64,000 nt of DNA from Labia minor (Eukaryota > Arthropoda > Insecta > Dermaptera > Spongiphoridae): the NCBI GenBank assembly GCA_963082975.1, contig OY720350.1, positions 20,244,910 through 20,308,909 on the forward strand, written 5' to 3'. This document shows positions 24,194 to 37,170 of the stretch, in pieces. The stretch's first letter is position 1. Every line of letters begins with the position of its first letter. A model generated the notes under the pieces. The model did not search any database, was not told the origin of the DNA, and saw nothing but the letters and a program-made list of their open reading frames with translations. Position numbers and translations under genes: made by a program.

Positions 24194-24764
24194 ACTATCT
24201 CGCCAGAGTATTGTGATCACGAACATTTCTTTGTGGAGATTTTGATGTTTTTATACGTTTTGAAGGTCCCTGAGTCATTTCCACTAAGGTTGAGAAAAAT
24301 GTCTGTGTGTGTGTGTGTGTGTGTAAACAAGATTACGCAAAAACGGTTTGAGCTAGAATAATGAAATTTGGTATACGGGCATTATTCAAATTTGTAGTTT
24401 TCTATCAACTTTTGAGTAATGTAGCTCAACCGGAAGTGGGTCATTACCTACCACATTTTCATTTTTCCTCTAAACTGACGGTAAAAATAAAGATATATAT
24501 TTGATAGTTTTACACATGATTAAAAATTGTATAAAACTGCTATATATAGAATTTCAGCTTGATTAAATCGCTGAAAGTTCCAGAATTAATTTTTTAACAC
24601 TGCAAATCATGCGCCAACATGTGATGTGGTGTCAACAAAGAGCTGAACTTGCGCTGGTTTAATAAATATTATATATTAATTTTAATTTCAATATAATATA
24701 TTATGTTATTTAATCTAATCCAATTCAAATTGCGAGATAGTCGAGTGGAGACACTCCAGCTTAT
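24194..24764 (+). repeat. Family A repeat, copy 3
   Basis: Near full length, from ACTATCTCGCCAGAG, in which part of the 5' hairpin's second arm is lost, through a GT run (24303-24324) to the 3' hairpin and GCTTATT. The CACGTG box has become CATGTG. Confidence 0.82.
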
Positions 24765-25970
24765 TTGAGTTGTTTTGGATACCATCCAGATTACTTTTAT
24801 TTATTAACTATTTAACAGATATATTAAATAAATAATATAAGATAGGATGTAATAATAACAATTTATAATATTAAACATGGAAAATAATTAATTTTTTTAA
24901 AACAAATTCTATTTAAAAATTTAGTTATGATTAATTAATTAATTTTATTAATCCAATGAGATTTTAAATTCCGCCCATTATTTATGGTGACAAATAAATA
25001 TTAAAACTCAACGAGATCAGCAGAAAAGCTATTAATGAGTGTTTTTAAAATATAAATTATACAATTATATTCTTTATATCTATCTCTGTGGAGCAACCAC
25101 ATTCCTCCAAGTATCCCTATCCTGAGCTATACCCTTCAAACTCGTATTTCTCTCATATAATTATACTTAAATTAAATTGGATTGTTTTTTATTTAGAATA
25201 AATTATTTTTTCAACAATATAAAATATTTAATTTTTCTAATTGCGATTAAATTCACACGAATTTATTAGAAACAGTAGAAATTAGAATTAGAATTGAAAT
25301 TGGAATATTATTATACTACAAAACAGAGATAATTTTTTTTTTTTTGTTTCAATTAAATTTCAAAATAAATTTTTCTTTTAATTCAAAGAGATGATGTCAA
25401 GATTCTCCCTCTACATTCCGCAATACAAAACCATTTAAATATTTTAATTATTTATTTTCTAAACTTGTAAATTGATTTTTCTAAATTAAATAATTAATTA
25501 ATAAATGCAATTGTTTAATAATAGATCTTGAATAGAAGTTTCATTACTGGTTCACATCATAAACTCGCTCTATTTCATTTAAGTAAGCCTAAATATATTT
25601 CTTCCGGATGAATTGTCACGCCACTGAGCCTCGAAAGTCGGCTCACTGATGATTAACCAACATCACGGGTGGCAATGAGATTAATTCCTCTCCAGATAGG
25701 ATTAAAACAAAGAAAATTTGGAATATTAATGAAATTTTTCAACGCTAGAAAAAAAATATTAATTAAATATTTTTATAATAATTTTCAATTAATTGATCTA
25801 ATCCCTCAACTTTATATATATATATACATCTTGCTAGCAAAAATTGTGTATCTGTATATATATATAGTATATATATTTGTTTGTATATAATAATTTGTAA
25901 ATTTTTGAGATATTTTATCCTGCTAAGGATTTTTTTTAAAATTCACACAATAGATAATTTGAAAAAAAAA
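24765..25970. other. A+T-rich spacer with a LINE-2 tail and a small island
   Basis: Contains the LINE-2 fragment at 25077-25148 and a small G+C-richer island at 25600-25690. The 25669-25890 frame is low-complexity A+T and is not called. Confidence 0.4.
25077..25148 (-). repeat. LINE-2 3'-end fragment
   Basis: Read on the minus strand it gives TAGCTCAGGATAGGGATACT then TGGAGGAATGTGGTTGCT and ends in GATAGATA, matching the 3' end of the LINE-2 at about 21265-21350. Only the last 70 or so bases remain, a typical 5' truncation of target-primed insertion. Confidence 0.7.
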
Positions 25971-26635
25971 ATAAGTTGACCTGTGGCCAGGTCCGAACCG
26001 ACCGACGGTTTGAAATAAATTAATTACCAGCTACAGAAACAATTTCAAATAATTTTAATATATCTATTAATGTAATAAAAAACAGATAGGCATATAACAT
26101 AAATATTTTTAATTTTATTTTATTTATAATATATAGCTGAAGTAGCCGTCGTTGCCCGAGATCATAATAAGGAGGCTGTGACGTCATGAAGGGCTGGGTG
26201 ACGTCATATAATTTTAAATTAAGAAAAACATAATGAAGATGAATTTTCCCGAGGATAAAACCAATACATTCGTGGTGATATGTAAAAAAATCTCCTCATG
26301 TGAAATTTGGTGTGAAAATAACCCTTACCTTCCTATCGTCGATCGCTAATACTACCACTTCTGGTTTCCGGATTTGCACCAAAAGTTGATCAATTCATCC
26401 CACTGATGCATTAAGTAATTATACCAAATTTCATCAAAATCGGTTTAGCCGTTCAGGCTGTACACATCTATACGGACGGACAGACGGACAGACGGACGGA
26501 CAGACGGACGGACAGACATCATGCTAAAAATACTTTTTACTGTTAAGAAAATGCATGATTCGTGGAGATATGTAAAAATCTCCACATGTGAAATTTGGTG
26601 TGAAAACAATACCTCCCTTACTATCGTCGGTCGGT
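25971..26635 (-). repeat. Family B repeat, copy 3
   Basis: Full copy in minus orientation, with the AATAAGTTGACC end on the left and CGTCGGTCGGT on the right. TGACGTCA lies at 26179-26186 and 26199-26206. It carries the same extra GATCATAATA tract as copy 2. The (GGACGGACAGAC)n microsatellite is at 26474-26517. Confidence 0.82.
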
Positions 26636-28332
26636 AAAAATAATCGATCTTTATTAGTTTCAGCCTTACAAAAAATAATCTTTATTAGTTTTTTCTTGAT
26701 TAAAGATAGTAATTTTAAATTATAAAATGGCATAATGACAATTGTCTCCAGGCATATTTTTTTTTAATTAATATTGTTTCAACCCTTTTTATATATTTAA
26801 AATATTTTAATTAGTTCGTATTTAATATAATTTCGAAATAAAATTTAAAATATTTATTTTAATAATATTTTAGAATCAAATTACGAAATATATATTTCAT
26901 TCCATCACCCAAAAATGAATTCATTAAGTTGGCAATAATTAGAAATGATGAAACATTAATTTAATGTTTAAATTATTCAAAAAACCAATATATTAGAATT
27001 TTCTATGAATAATTAGAGCCACAAAAGTGAGATTATAAGATAAAATCAGTAGAAAAGAGGATATTCATTATAAACGCCCTACTGAATTTATTAATATTCT
27101 CAGTCAAACCCGTAATAATCTCAAAACAATATTTACAGTACATAAGGAAGATTTTTTTTTAAAGTACTAAGCAGCTGCTTGGTGAACCATGTACTATATA
27201 GTATATTATATAACAACTTTTATTTTATTTTAATATCACCAAAATATTACATATTTTATTTTTTTTTTTACTGAATATCATTACATTTAATTAGTTATTA
27301 AGCATCCATTCAGAAAATAAATTATGAATTGAACATTTTTATATACGCTTATGATGAATTATCATTGAATCTCGGATTTTTTTTTCAAATCCTCACCGGA
27401 TGGAAACAATTTTGAATGAAAGGAGAGAAGGGAGAGAGGAATAAAACAAAAACATTCAAGTCCTTCAATTAATTGAATGGTTTTTATTCCATTCATTGGA
27501 AAAAGTTACCGTATGGTCGTATAATATATGAATGTACTTTAATAAAGAGGAGTTCTCGCCATTGGAGGTGGTAAGAAATGTGAGTCATTCAGTAATTGAA
27601 TGAACGACTCCTCCCTTGAAAAGAATCTGTCATTTTTTCGATTTTTATTAGGATAATTTATTTAATTACTTATTTAGTAATTTCCGGTTTTTGAAAAGAA
27701 ATATGTTTTAGCTATCTATTATTCATTTTAGAAATTGAAATAAGATTTCAAAATTGAACTAAGAACAATGAATAATTTGATTGCGAGGAATGCAATCAAA
27801 TGCACATTATCGATGATACTCTAAAGGAATTCTTGTCACCTCTCATTAACCTTCAAACAAGATCAAAGTATAATAGACAATTGAATTTATGTTGAAATAT
27901 TCATATTATATTTTAAAAAAAAAATGCTCTTCTAGAAGATAAATATAATTTTTCTCTAATTCTTCGTATTGAAATTTATTGAATTTATTCGTGTAAAGAT
28001 TCATTATGTATAATAATTAAATGGCTGGTGTTTATTTTGTTTGTTCATTTGGTTTGTTTCAAATTGACCTCTTTGCAACTGGACTGGTTTTAACAGGGAA
28101 TCCGATTAGTTTGCACTCAATGTAAACAGAATGCCATGTGCTGTGCTTCGATGAGGCGTCTGGCCAAACGATGATGTCACTCTAAATAAATATTTTGAAT
28201 AAGACTGGAAAAAATTGACACGTGCATTTTTTTTCAATTGAAATGAAATCCACTCATGGAACTATTATTAACTGTGATAGCAATATGAATCAAGTTGTTT
28301 TACTAATTAATTTATTATAGACACAAATGTTA

Positions 28333-28365
<33 letters not shown>
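26636..28365. other. A+T-rich spacer with weak islands
   Basis: G+C-richer single-copy patches at 27340-27650 and 28020-28200. The first contains the palindrome TTCAATTAATTGAA (27464-27477) and CATTCAGTAATTGAATG nearby. No gene seen. Confidence 0.35.
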
Positions 28366-28367
<2 letters not shown>

Positions 28368-28735
28368 GGGTAAAGTATACAGTCGTTGGCCCCCTTAAGC
28401 ATCTCCTAGCAGTCTTTAATGCATATTTGGGTAAATTACGGAACAATCTGTGTCAAATTAGGTTTGCAGAATTACAGCATTTTGATGAATAAAAAAAAAT
28501 CATTTTCTCATGACATTTTCAATCAAATCAAATCAATCAATCAAAAAAAAATCCTAAAAATACAGTTATTGGCCCCCTGTTAGAATTATTGGCCTAGGTA
28601 TTCTATACTGATTATACAACCATACAACAAACGATTACATAACCATAGTCAATAGCGCAATTTTTAAAATAAAAATCTCTTATTATTTGAGTTTTAGTGA
28701 TAGGGGGCCAATGACTGTAGGTATACTTTACCCTC
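28368..28735. mobile_element. MITE with GGGTAAAG termini
   Basis: Left end GGGTAAAGTATACAGTCGTT continuing GGCCCCCTTA. The right end is the inverted form, TGACTGTAGGTATACTTTAC then CCC. TA lies on the left at 28366-28367 and at 28736-28737 on the right, with two odd bases before it. Roughly 35-bp inverted repeats, no coding capacity. The termini resemble those of the element at 29352. Confidence 0.75.
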
Positions 28736-28737
28736 TA

Positions 28738-28979
28738 TGTGCTACTCAGAAGCCAAACTGATTAACTCCAATTTTTAAAATTTTGCTAGTAATGTAATGT
28801 AATGTAAGGTAATCTGTAACATATAAAATGAATAATGAACTTGATAATCTTAATATTGCAATGCAATATACATTTTTCTGTAATCAATAAACCTGAATTT
28901 TCTACAAGCTGTGTACTTTGGGCTTTATTTTCTCAGTTTCTTTAAAACTGGACTTAATCGCTTTGGCTTCTGAGAGGCA
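28738..28979. mobile_element. MITE with CAGAAGCC termini (242 bp)
   Basis: CTCAGAAGCCAAACTGATTA on the left and CTCAGAAGCCAAAGCGATTA on the right, inverted. Flanking TA at 28736-28737 and 28980-28981. It abuts the preceding MITE so closely that both use the same TA. Confidence 0.75.
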
Positions 28980-29351
28980 TATATATATTATATAATATAG
29001 TAAATATATATAGTATATAATCGTATATAGTTTTTTTTATTAATTAATTTTATAAATTAATATTTTATAATATTATTAATTGATTGGAATATACTGAGGA
29101 TTGTAGTAGAAAGTGAACGTAAAAAATGTCCTGAAGAGGAAAAGGATCAAACAAATTATATAAACAAATAAATATTAAAAGTTAACTCACCCTCTCTCCT
29201 AATACCAAATCATATTTTTATATTTATGTGAAAGATTTGGGTAAATCTCACTTAATAATTTTATGGATTAACTAAATTAGAATTAATTCTAAAAAGTATT
29301 TTTTTTTAATTCATAAATATTTCTTTTAAGATATATATATATATATATATA

Positions 29352-30107
29352 GGGGAGGATGCTATTGATTGCTGGCACCTAAAATGGGCTAACACATTAC
29401 GCGTGTTGTAATATTCAATAAGTGTACTCCGTATTACCAAACGTTAGTCATTTTGAGTTGTTTCAAATAGGTAAAAAGAAACTGGGATTGAAAGTACGAT
29501 TTTAACATATTTCATCTAATTTCCTTCTGTTAATCAACTTAACGTTTCTTCAAGATTTTAATAGTAATTGAATTTATGCAGGCAATATTTTAAAGTTCGA
29601 TCAATTGTCCATATATTATCATGTTCACAATATAAATTTACTTTAATGGCTCTTCCTATAAGTGCTAGTTACTTCCCAAGAGCAACTGTATCTTCACGCT
29701 TTTTCATAATTACCAAGTTTTGTAACAAACAAATTAAAAAGAAACAATTAAATAAAAATCAATGAGAACTGATTGAACATTTAAATAAATAATGAATTCC
29801 CAATGATATTTATCTCAAAATTTAATTAAATAATAAATTAATGATAGCATATTCATTATAAAATTATAATGTAACAACAAGGTTAGGCCATCAGTTTTCA
29901 ATTAATAAGTTTTTGTTTTTTTCAAATATGTCATTAACAATGAATATTTATTACTTTTCTGTCAAGTATAGTATATATATATATAAAACAATATGTAATG
30001 TATCTATTGCATTAACAAATATATATATATATATATAATTATATTACATTATCCATGGATTTTATAACAAATTTTCTTTAAGTGGCCCATCGTTAGCAAA
30101 CTTACCC
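29352..30107. mobile_element. TA-flanked transposon relic (756 bp)
   Basis: Left terminus GGGGAGGATGCTATTGATTG; right, inverted, GGGTAAGTTTGCTAACGATG. Flanking TA at 29350-29351 and 30108-30109, set in AT-dinucleotide runs. The inverted repeats are about 70% alike and related to those at 28368. An open frame at 29568-29765 shows no transposase motif, so I do not call it. Confidence 0.6.
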
Positions 30108-30109
30108 TA

Positions 30110-31621
30110 TATATTTATAATATTATTTGTCCGAGTCTTTTTAATTAAGATATTTTATGGTAAAAAGTACTTTCTTTAAAATTATGCAATTTTATAATGA
30201 TATAGGCTGGTTAGAAAATATATGAGGGTCAACGGGCAAGCAACACTGATTTCCTTTTCAACCAATGTGTTGAAGTTTTGCTTTTGAATCACCCTCTTCA
30301 GGACATTATTCGCATATGGTCATATGGTAATAATGAACAATATATGTATACCTTATATATATATATATAATAAACACACAAATATTCATAAAAAATATCT
30401 TTATGTTCTCATGAAAAGTAATATGTGAAGATTTAATTAATTTTCTTTCTTGAATATTCTTGATTAGATTTTACATTCTAGCTATAAATTTTATGGGCAA
30501 CAAATACTTTTTTACGTATTAAATTTTTTTCAGGTCTGTTTCGGGCATAAGTTCATTTTATCCCTCTAAATGATTATTTACTGTTCCCTTCTGTTTGATT
30601 TAAAATGATTACCCTAAATCCATTACTACCCCTTCATAATGATTTCAATTTATATATAAATAATATAATGATAAGATACTCAATCGATAGACACAACAAA
30701 AAAAAGCATTCAAATTCCAATAAACTTATAAAATAGAGTTTCTGTTCACATTTATCAAAAGCAGAGAATACTACACTGAAGGTAATATACCAAGCAGAAG
30801 ACTAAATTTATATTACGTCAGTTTTGTATTATTTCACTGTTTTCATACAAAATAGTCACAATTTTTGAACTCAAAACATTGATTTCCATTGTAATCTCGA
30901 ATTTTAATTCTTGTTTTTCTTCTGTCTTTGAAAAACTAATACAAAAAAAAAATAGTTTAAAAATAAGGGTTAAATTTAAAATGACTGGGTGATAAAATAG
31001 ATTTTGAAATATTATATAATTTTGTTTGCCAATGTCAAAAGTAAGAACTTCTAACTATTTATAAACTGTAAAATATTAAAATCGTTTATCTCATTTAATT
31101 CAATCGATTAGTACAATTTGTATTAAAAACTCAGTCATTTATAAAATGCTTAAAATTAGAATGATTAATTAATTATGTGGAAAAAAAGGGGGGATGAAGA
31201 GGGGGGAATGGGTGATTAGAAGCAAAAACGTGTCTGGCTAATGGTGGAATCCTTGACGATTAACGAGTAGTTTTCTTGCCAAAATAGTGGCGCCATCGAC
31301 AATTGCCTCCTTTTGCGCAGACCAACCACCGTCTAAAAATAAACCTACACCCACTTCATGAACACTTTTTTGTTCAATTATTCGTCATTTGACGGTGTTA
31401 AGGATCACATCATTTAGAACCGCCCACTTTAACATTTTACTTCCTTCATTTTTTTTTATTTCACGCTTTTTTTATAAAAAAAGAAAAATAAACAATTATT
31501 TTTTTTTATTTTAAACAAATTTTACCTCATTTGATTTTTTTAAAATAAATAGATTGAATAATATATATTGGATGAAAAGATAATGTGATATCCTTGAGTT
31601 TCACACATCACTTCAAAAAGG
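30110..31621. other. A+T-rich spacer with an island
   Basis: G+C-richer single-copy patches lie at about 30210-30320 and 31190-31440. No supported coding frame. Confidence 0.4.
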
Positions 31622-31720
31622 AATGGGAGAAAGCATTGTTCTGTTTATATTTCCATCCGGAATTTTGTTAGGTAAATCGCAGGATGTTGCCAAAGAAGAG
31701 GCAATATATTTTCTCAATTT
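31622..31720 (+). repeat. Inverted repeat arm (pairs with 33885-33990)
   Basis: AGAAAGCATTGTTCTGTTTA then ATCCGGAATTTTGTTAGGTA and CAGGATGTTG are matched in inverse orientation at 33885-33990 (AGAAAGCACTGTTTATATTT, ATCCGGAATTTTGGTAGGCA, CAGGATGTTG). Weaker similarity continues inward to about 31830 and 33690. Either the ends of one 2.4-kb element or two inverted copies of a repeat. Confidence 0.6.
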
Positions 31721-33009
31721 TAAAAGATTTAAGTTTTAAATCTAGGAAAAAATATTTTTTTACAACCACGGAACATACAATGGAAACCATGCTTGTTTTT
31801 TGCCTACCATTGAACTTACAATGATTTCCCTTATAAAAATTCAGTTCTAATATGACACCAGAATAATATGCAAATTCACAAATTTAAACAATATTCGACT
31901 TTTTTGATAAATTTAGCTTTATAGATTAGAAAAATATATAAAAAAGAAAATTGTGGTTGTAATGATTTTAATATTTAAATTTTTATGCTGAGAATGTTAT
32001 TATTTACATATCATATAATTATTACGATTTATTTACTGTATCTTGTTATAATACATAAAAAATTAATATTAATCCCTAATATGAAAGTTAATAATAGTAA
32101 ATGTAATCTTTTTTATATAAATAATAAACGTTGGTTATTTTAATTTCAATACAAAATAAAATATAAAAAAAAATATTTGTTCTATAGTCCCTCTCACAGA
32201 TAAATAAACAAAAGACTAATCAAAAAGCATTGCTATAATATCGATTAGTAGAAAAAAAAATTACTTTTGTTTAGCTTTGAGGAATTTCAGTTCAAACCAT
32301 TTCTAAAGAAACATTCATTTAGAAGGGGACAGACGTTTTGTTTCCCCTTGTACCTCTTGACGTTCTTTTTTTTTTCTTAATCGAAAAAGTTTTTGAATTT
32401 ATAAATAAGAATTTCTTTCTAAGTAGATTGATAATATTATTAATAATAAATAAATAAATAAATCACCTTCCTGTCTGTAAATTTCTCCATTTTTCTATTT
32501 TAAATCAATCATTATTTGAATGAATTTCATTTCAGGATACTCTAAATACGTCAATCATGGAGAGATCAAAGGGATTAAATAGAAAGAATTTCAAACGGGA
32601 GTCAATTTCAGGACAGAGATTGTTTTACCGTCTGATAGATGTTGCATTTAAGAGAGAGAGAGAGGGAGAGAGAGGAATGGATGATCTCATCGTCTGCGGG
32701 AGGTCTCCTAGAGTCGGCAACTGAGTCATCTGGGGTCCAGGATACGGGTTTCACATCCCCAAAACGGTGTTTTTCATCCCCTCAGTTTGAATTTATAAAC
32801 AAGCTGACGGCAGTCATGCATATGTTCTTATTAAGGGTGGCGTTAAGGGTGACGATTGCCCCCGGCGCCATTGCTTAAATAATTATCTGAAAAAGGGTAG
32901 GAGATAACACACAGCTCTGATAGGTAAGAGGGTGATGACCTTTTGAGTTCAAATGTATTAGTAATTTACTTTTATAGTATATTTTTAGAAAATTAAAAAA
33001 AAATGACTA
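31721..33009. other. Spacer with a single-copy island
   Basis: The island at 32520-32890 follows a pyrimidine tract ending TTTCATTTCAG, an acceptor-like site, and then stays open for about 60 codons in one frame and about 79 in another. It includes a GA-repeat (32650-32672). The competing frames and missing donor make a coding call unsafe. The rest is A+T-rich. Confidence 0.35.
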
Positions 33010-33466
33010 AAGTTGAAGCTGTTGTGTGTATATGTAGACAAGATTACACAAAAATGGTTTGAGCTAGAATAATGAAATTTGGTACACGGACATTATTCAA
33101 AATTTGTGGTTTTCTATCAACTTTTGAGAAATGTATCTCTCATCCATTCATTTTTTTTCCTCTAAACTGACCGAAAAAATAAAGATAAATGTTTGAAATA
33201 AATACAAATTGTATAAAACTGCTATATATAGAATTTGAGTTTTACTTAATCGCTGAAAGTACCGGAATTAATGTTTTAACACGTTGACTGCCTTCACGCG
33301 CCAGCACGTGACGTGATGTCATTAACAAAGAGCCAAACACGCGCTGGTTTAATAAATATTATTTATTAATTTTAATTCATAATTTAATTATAATCAAATT
33401 TAATTTAAATATAATATAATAATCCGATTCAAATTTGGGAGATGGTCGAGTGGAGGTACTCCAGAT
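33010..33466 (+). repeat. Family A repeat, copy 4, 5'-truncated
   Basis: Begins inside the family near GTGTGTATATGTAGACAAGA and runs to a degenerate 3' end (GGGAGATGGTCGAGTGGAGG then TACTCCAG). CACGTG at 33305-33310. It sits inside the interval between the two inverted repeat arms at 31622 and 33885. Confidence 0.78.
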
Positions 33467-34261
33467 TTTTAAAATCTACATTGATAGCAGTTGCCCGAAA
33501 TATTTTCCTTTTCAAAATATCAATGCCAAAATCTCCTAGCTCAATCATTAAAATATTAAAATTAAAATTTATAGTATAAAATTAATTAATTTAGATTATT
33601 ATTTGTATAATTAAAATTCGTTAAAAGTTAATTTTATTTTAAGTATATCTATATAATCTTAAATCATAGTAGCAAAAATGTGTATATTTCTTTCTCTATT
33701 GAAGAAAATGTTATAACGTTATTAGTACAAGCAACCATCATTGGTACTAATAGTGGTTGTGGAATCTGATTTATTCTTGGAAAAAATTTGTGCTTTTTTT
33801 TCAATTCATAGGAATTTCCACTAAACTGTTATTTGATTTGGTTAGAAAAATTGTAAAATCAGTCCCAGGTTTAGAGAAAACTCATTGCCTCACCTTATCT
33901 CAGCAACGTTCCATTATCAACATCCTGTGATTTTGCCTACCAAAATTCCGGATGTAAATATAAACAGTGCTTTCTCATATATCTATTTATATATCAAATA
34001 TCATTATATTACTGTTCTTAAAAACAAGTCAAGTAATTCACGTATTATGAAGGTTTTGAGGTGAGAAATTGAACTTTATTGATTTCTTTTTTGAACCTTT
34101 AACTTTATTTTTTTTTTTATTTTTATTATTTCATATCTTATTAGATATTTATTAAAAAAAGGCGCATATTAATGATTTTTTGATAAAATGTCTTACCTTG
34201 GTTTGGGTTGTAGTATGTCGTTCTGTAATTTAAATGGACTTATGTTATACATTACTTTTTA
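33467..34261. other. Spacer including an inverted repeat arm
   Basis: A+T-rich DNA with the second arm of the 31622 inverted repeat at 33885-33990. No gene. Confidence 0.45.
33885..33990 (-). repeat. Inverted repeat arm (pairs with 31622-31720)
   Basis: The complement reads AGAAAGCACTGTTTATATTT and ATCCGGAATTTTGGTAGGCA, matching the arm at 31622 with scattered differences. Confidence 0.6.
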
Positions 34262-34873
34262 ATATCTCGTAGTATATCTTTTAGTATTGCGATCACGAAA
34301 ATTTTCGATTTCGAGATTTTGATGTTTTTATTCGTTTTGAAGGTTCCTGAATCATTTTCACTAAGGTTAAGAAAAATGTCTCTGTGTGTGTGTGTGTTTG
34401 AATGTATGTATGTAGACAAGATTATGCAAAAACGGTTTGAGCTAGAATAATGAAATTTGGTATACGGAAATTATTCAAAATTCCTAGTATTCTATCAACT
34501 TTTGAGAAACTTAGCTCAACCTGAAGAGGGTTATTACCTACAACGTTTTGATTTTTTTTCCTCTAAAGTGACCGTAAAAATAAAGATATATGTTTGATAG
34601 TTTTTCACATGATTATAAATTATATCAAACTGCTATATATAGAATTTCAGTTTAACTTAATCGCTGAAAGTACCGGAATTAATTTTTTAACACTGCAAAT
34701 CACCCGCCAGCACGTGACATGGTGTCATCAACAAAGAGCCAAACACGCTCTGGTTTAATAAATATTATTTATTAATTTTAATTTATAATTTATAATTAAT
34801 TAAATTTAATTTAAATATAATATAATAATCCAATTCAAATTGCGAGATAGTCGAGTGGAGACACTTCAGCCTA
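34262..34873 (+). repeat. Family A repeat, copy 5
   Basis: Near full length, but the 5' hairpin is decayed (ATCTCGTAGTATATCTTTTA). GT run at 34383-34397, CACGTG at 34711-34716, GCGAGATAGT and a slightly changed 3' hairpin (GACACTTCAGCCTATT) at the end. Confidence 0.8.
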
Positions 34874-36059
34874 TTCTCTAGCAACTAATTCAGGAAACAG
34901 AAAGAGAGAGAAAAAAATTAAAAAAATCTTTTAATTAATGTTAGGAACAAAAACGTTAAAAATGCATTTGTTCTAATAGAATTATCATTAAAATTCTTTA
35001 ATAGTTCAATTAATGTGAATAATCATTTGTAGATCTTAAAATTGTATATTTGATTGTTACGTTAGTTTCAATAAAACCAAAAGTATTAAGTAAAATAAAT
35101 AATAAATAAAATAAATTATAATTTTATATATTTTAAAAGAATTTCAATATTGAAAAAAATTTAAAAAAAATTTTTTGAAAGGAAAATAATTAAGAAATAT
35201 TATAAATGATTATTAATCAATTATTTTGAAGTTAGAATGTAAACAGATTGTTGGAATAAAATTCATGACAATTTTATTGAAATGATGTGACCAAAAAAAA
35301 AAGTAGAATGGATTGGAAATAAAAAGGATTTTAAAGAGGCATGTGAATTTGGTATATCATCTCATTCACTGTGATATTATTACTACAATCATATCGGAAA
35401 TGTATCTTTTTGTTATCTGTTGATTAAATCAGAAGGGTTTCATTTCTATTCAATGGACCTGAAATATAATGGAATTGATACGAAAAATCTGTTTGAAGCA
35501 GCAGGAGAGAGAGAGGATCTAATTGTCCAGATGACTAAGCGGTGCTTCCTGTGTCTCTCCTTGTTTCACTGTGACACCCCCTCTTCCGTCACTAAACAGA
35601 CAAACAGATAAACATGTCATATCTTTAGGGTGAACGGCAACTTAATCAAACAGCGGAGTATTATAAAAAATTCTATTAAATGATCTATATATATATATAT
35701 AAAATAATGATAAATTTCTACAATTATTTTTAAATTGAAATAATATTAACATTATTATTAAATTTCAAATAAAAATATTTTTAAGAAAATTTAATAAGGA
35801 AGTTAGAAATAAGGTGGAGTTTGTAAATAAATAAATAAAATAATATAAGTACATACAACTTTTATTATAGTAATAAAATATCATATAAAAATTATTATAA
35901 ATAAATACATTTTTGTAAATTTGAATGAATTTCAAAAATATTTAGATAAAAATTGGAACATCTAATTACGTTTAAATTAGAAAAAAATCACTGGCTTAAT
36001 AAAAAATATAATAAATAAAAAATAATAAAAAATTAATAAAAAATATTTAATAGAATATA
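34874..36059. other. A+T-rich spacer with an island
   Basis: A single-copy patch of higher G+C at 35330-35640 holds a 63-codon frame (35420-35611) without recognisable motifs, not called. The rest is low complexity. Confidence 0.4.
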
Positions 36060-36402
36060 ACATAAGTTAGTCTTTATATTTTGAGAAACGCTTGACGGAA
36101 AAAAACACCAAACCAGGACATTTGTAAAAAATTCACCTTTTTTTTAGAGACATATTGAATAAAAAATCGAAAATGTTTAAGAGTCAAATCGGAAAAAAAT
36201 TTTACTTTTTTTTTTTAAAGCCATATGAGAAAATTGGAAAATCGAAAATAAGAGCCAAACTGATTGTAAGAAAACGTTCGTCGGACCTAAATATTTAAAA
36301 ACCGGAACAATAAACTGCCCCGAAGACATTTTTCGGGTAGCCGGGACAGAGCAACTAAAATCGTGACAATCCCGGAAAACCGGGACGTTTGGTCACCCTA
36401 TA
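36060..36402 (-). mobile_element. hAT-like element remnant with one terminus
   Basis: Its right end, read on the minus strand, is TAGGGTGACCAAACGTCCCG followed by GTTTTCCGGGA, with a TCCCGG-AAAA-CCGGGA hairpin. The left terminus is not recognisable. Internal AAATGTTTAAGAG words are shared with the hAT MITE at 13409, which suggests a common source. Confidence 0.5.
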
Positions 36403-36447
36403 TATAATACAATTTTTATATACAAAAATTTAAATTAAATTTAAATT

Positions 36448-36879
36448 AGCTATTTGAATTGGATTAAATAACATAATATATTATATTTAAATTAAATTTA
36501 ATTAATTATAAATTATAAATTAAAATTAATAAATAATATTTATTAAACAAGCGCGTGTTTGGTTCTTTGTTGATGACACCATGTCACGTGCTGGCGGGTG
36601 ATTTGCAGTGTTAAAAAATTAATTCCGGTATTTTCAGCGATTCAATCAAACTGAAATTCTATATATAACAGTTTTATACAATTTTTAATCATGTTAAAAA
36701 CTATCAAACATATACCTTTATTTATACGGTCACTTTAGAGGAAAAAAAATCAAAACGTTGAGCTACATTTCTCAAAAGTTGATAGAAAACTACAAATTTT
36801 GAATAATTTGCCCGTATACCAAATTTCATTATTCTAGCTCAAACCGTTTTTGCGTAATCTTGTCTACATACACACACAT

Positions 36880-36910
<31 letters not shown>

Positions 36911-37029
36911 AACATACATTTTTCTCAACCTTAGTGAAAATGACACAGGGACCTTCAAAAAGTATAAAAACATCAAAATATCTACATCGAAAATTTTCAT
37001 GATCGCAATACTATATCTGGCGAGATAGT
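36448..37029 (-). repeat. Family A repeat, copy 6, 3'-truncated
   Basis: Minus orientation. The 3' hairpin end is missing on the left (starts at ATTTGAATTGGATT) and the 5' end, CTATATCTGGCGAGATAGT, is on the right. CACGTG at 36595-36600 and a CA run at 36891-36909. It lies head to head with copy 7, 5' ends 142 bp apart. Confidence 0.8.
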
Positions 37030-37170
37030 AAAGATAAATAAATGTTTAATCAAATGAATTAATAAATTATTATTATTTTTTTTGAAAAGAACCAATTAAT
37101 AATAAAATAGAATTTCAATAAATGTTATATTAAACTTAAATTTATAGTCAGAAAATTATCTTCCTTTTTT

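Noticed and set aside
26474..26517. CRISPR-like array of GGACGGACAGAC units
   Set aside because: Simple microsatellite inside family B, without spacers, in a eukaryotic genome.
30515..30640. ATTACCC-rich tract resembling the hAT remnant at 706
   Set aside because: Similarity is limited to short CCC/ATTA words; no terminal repeat or target duplication.
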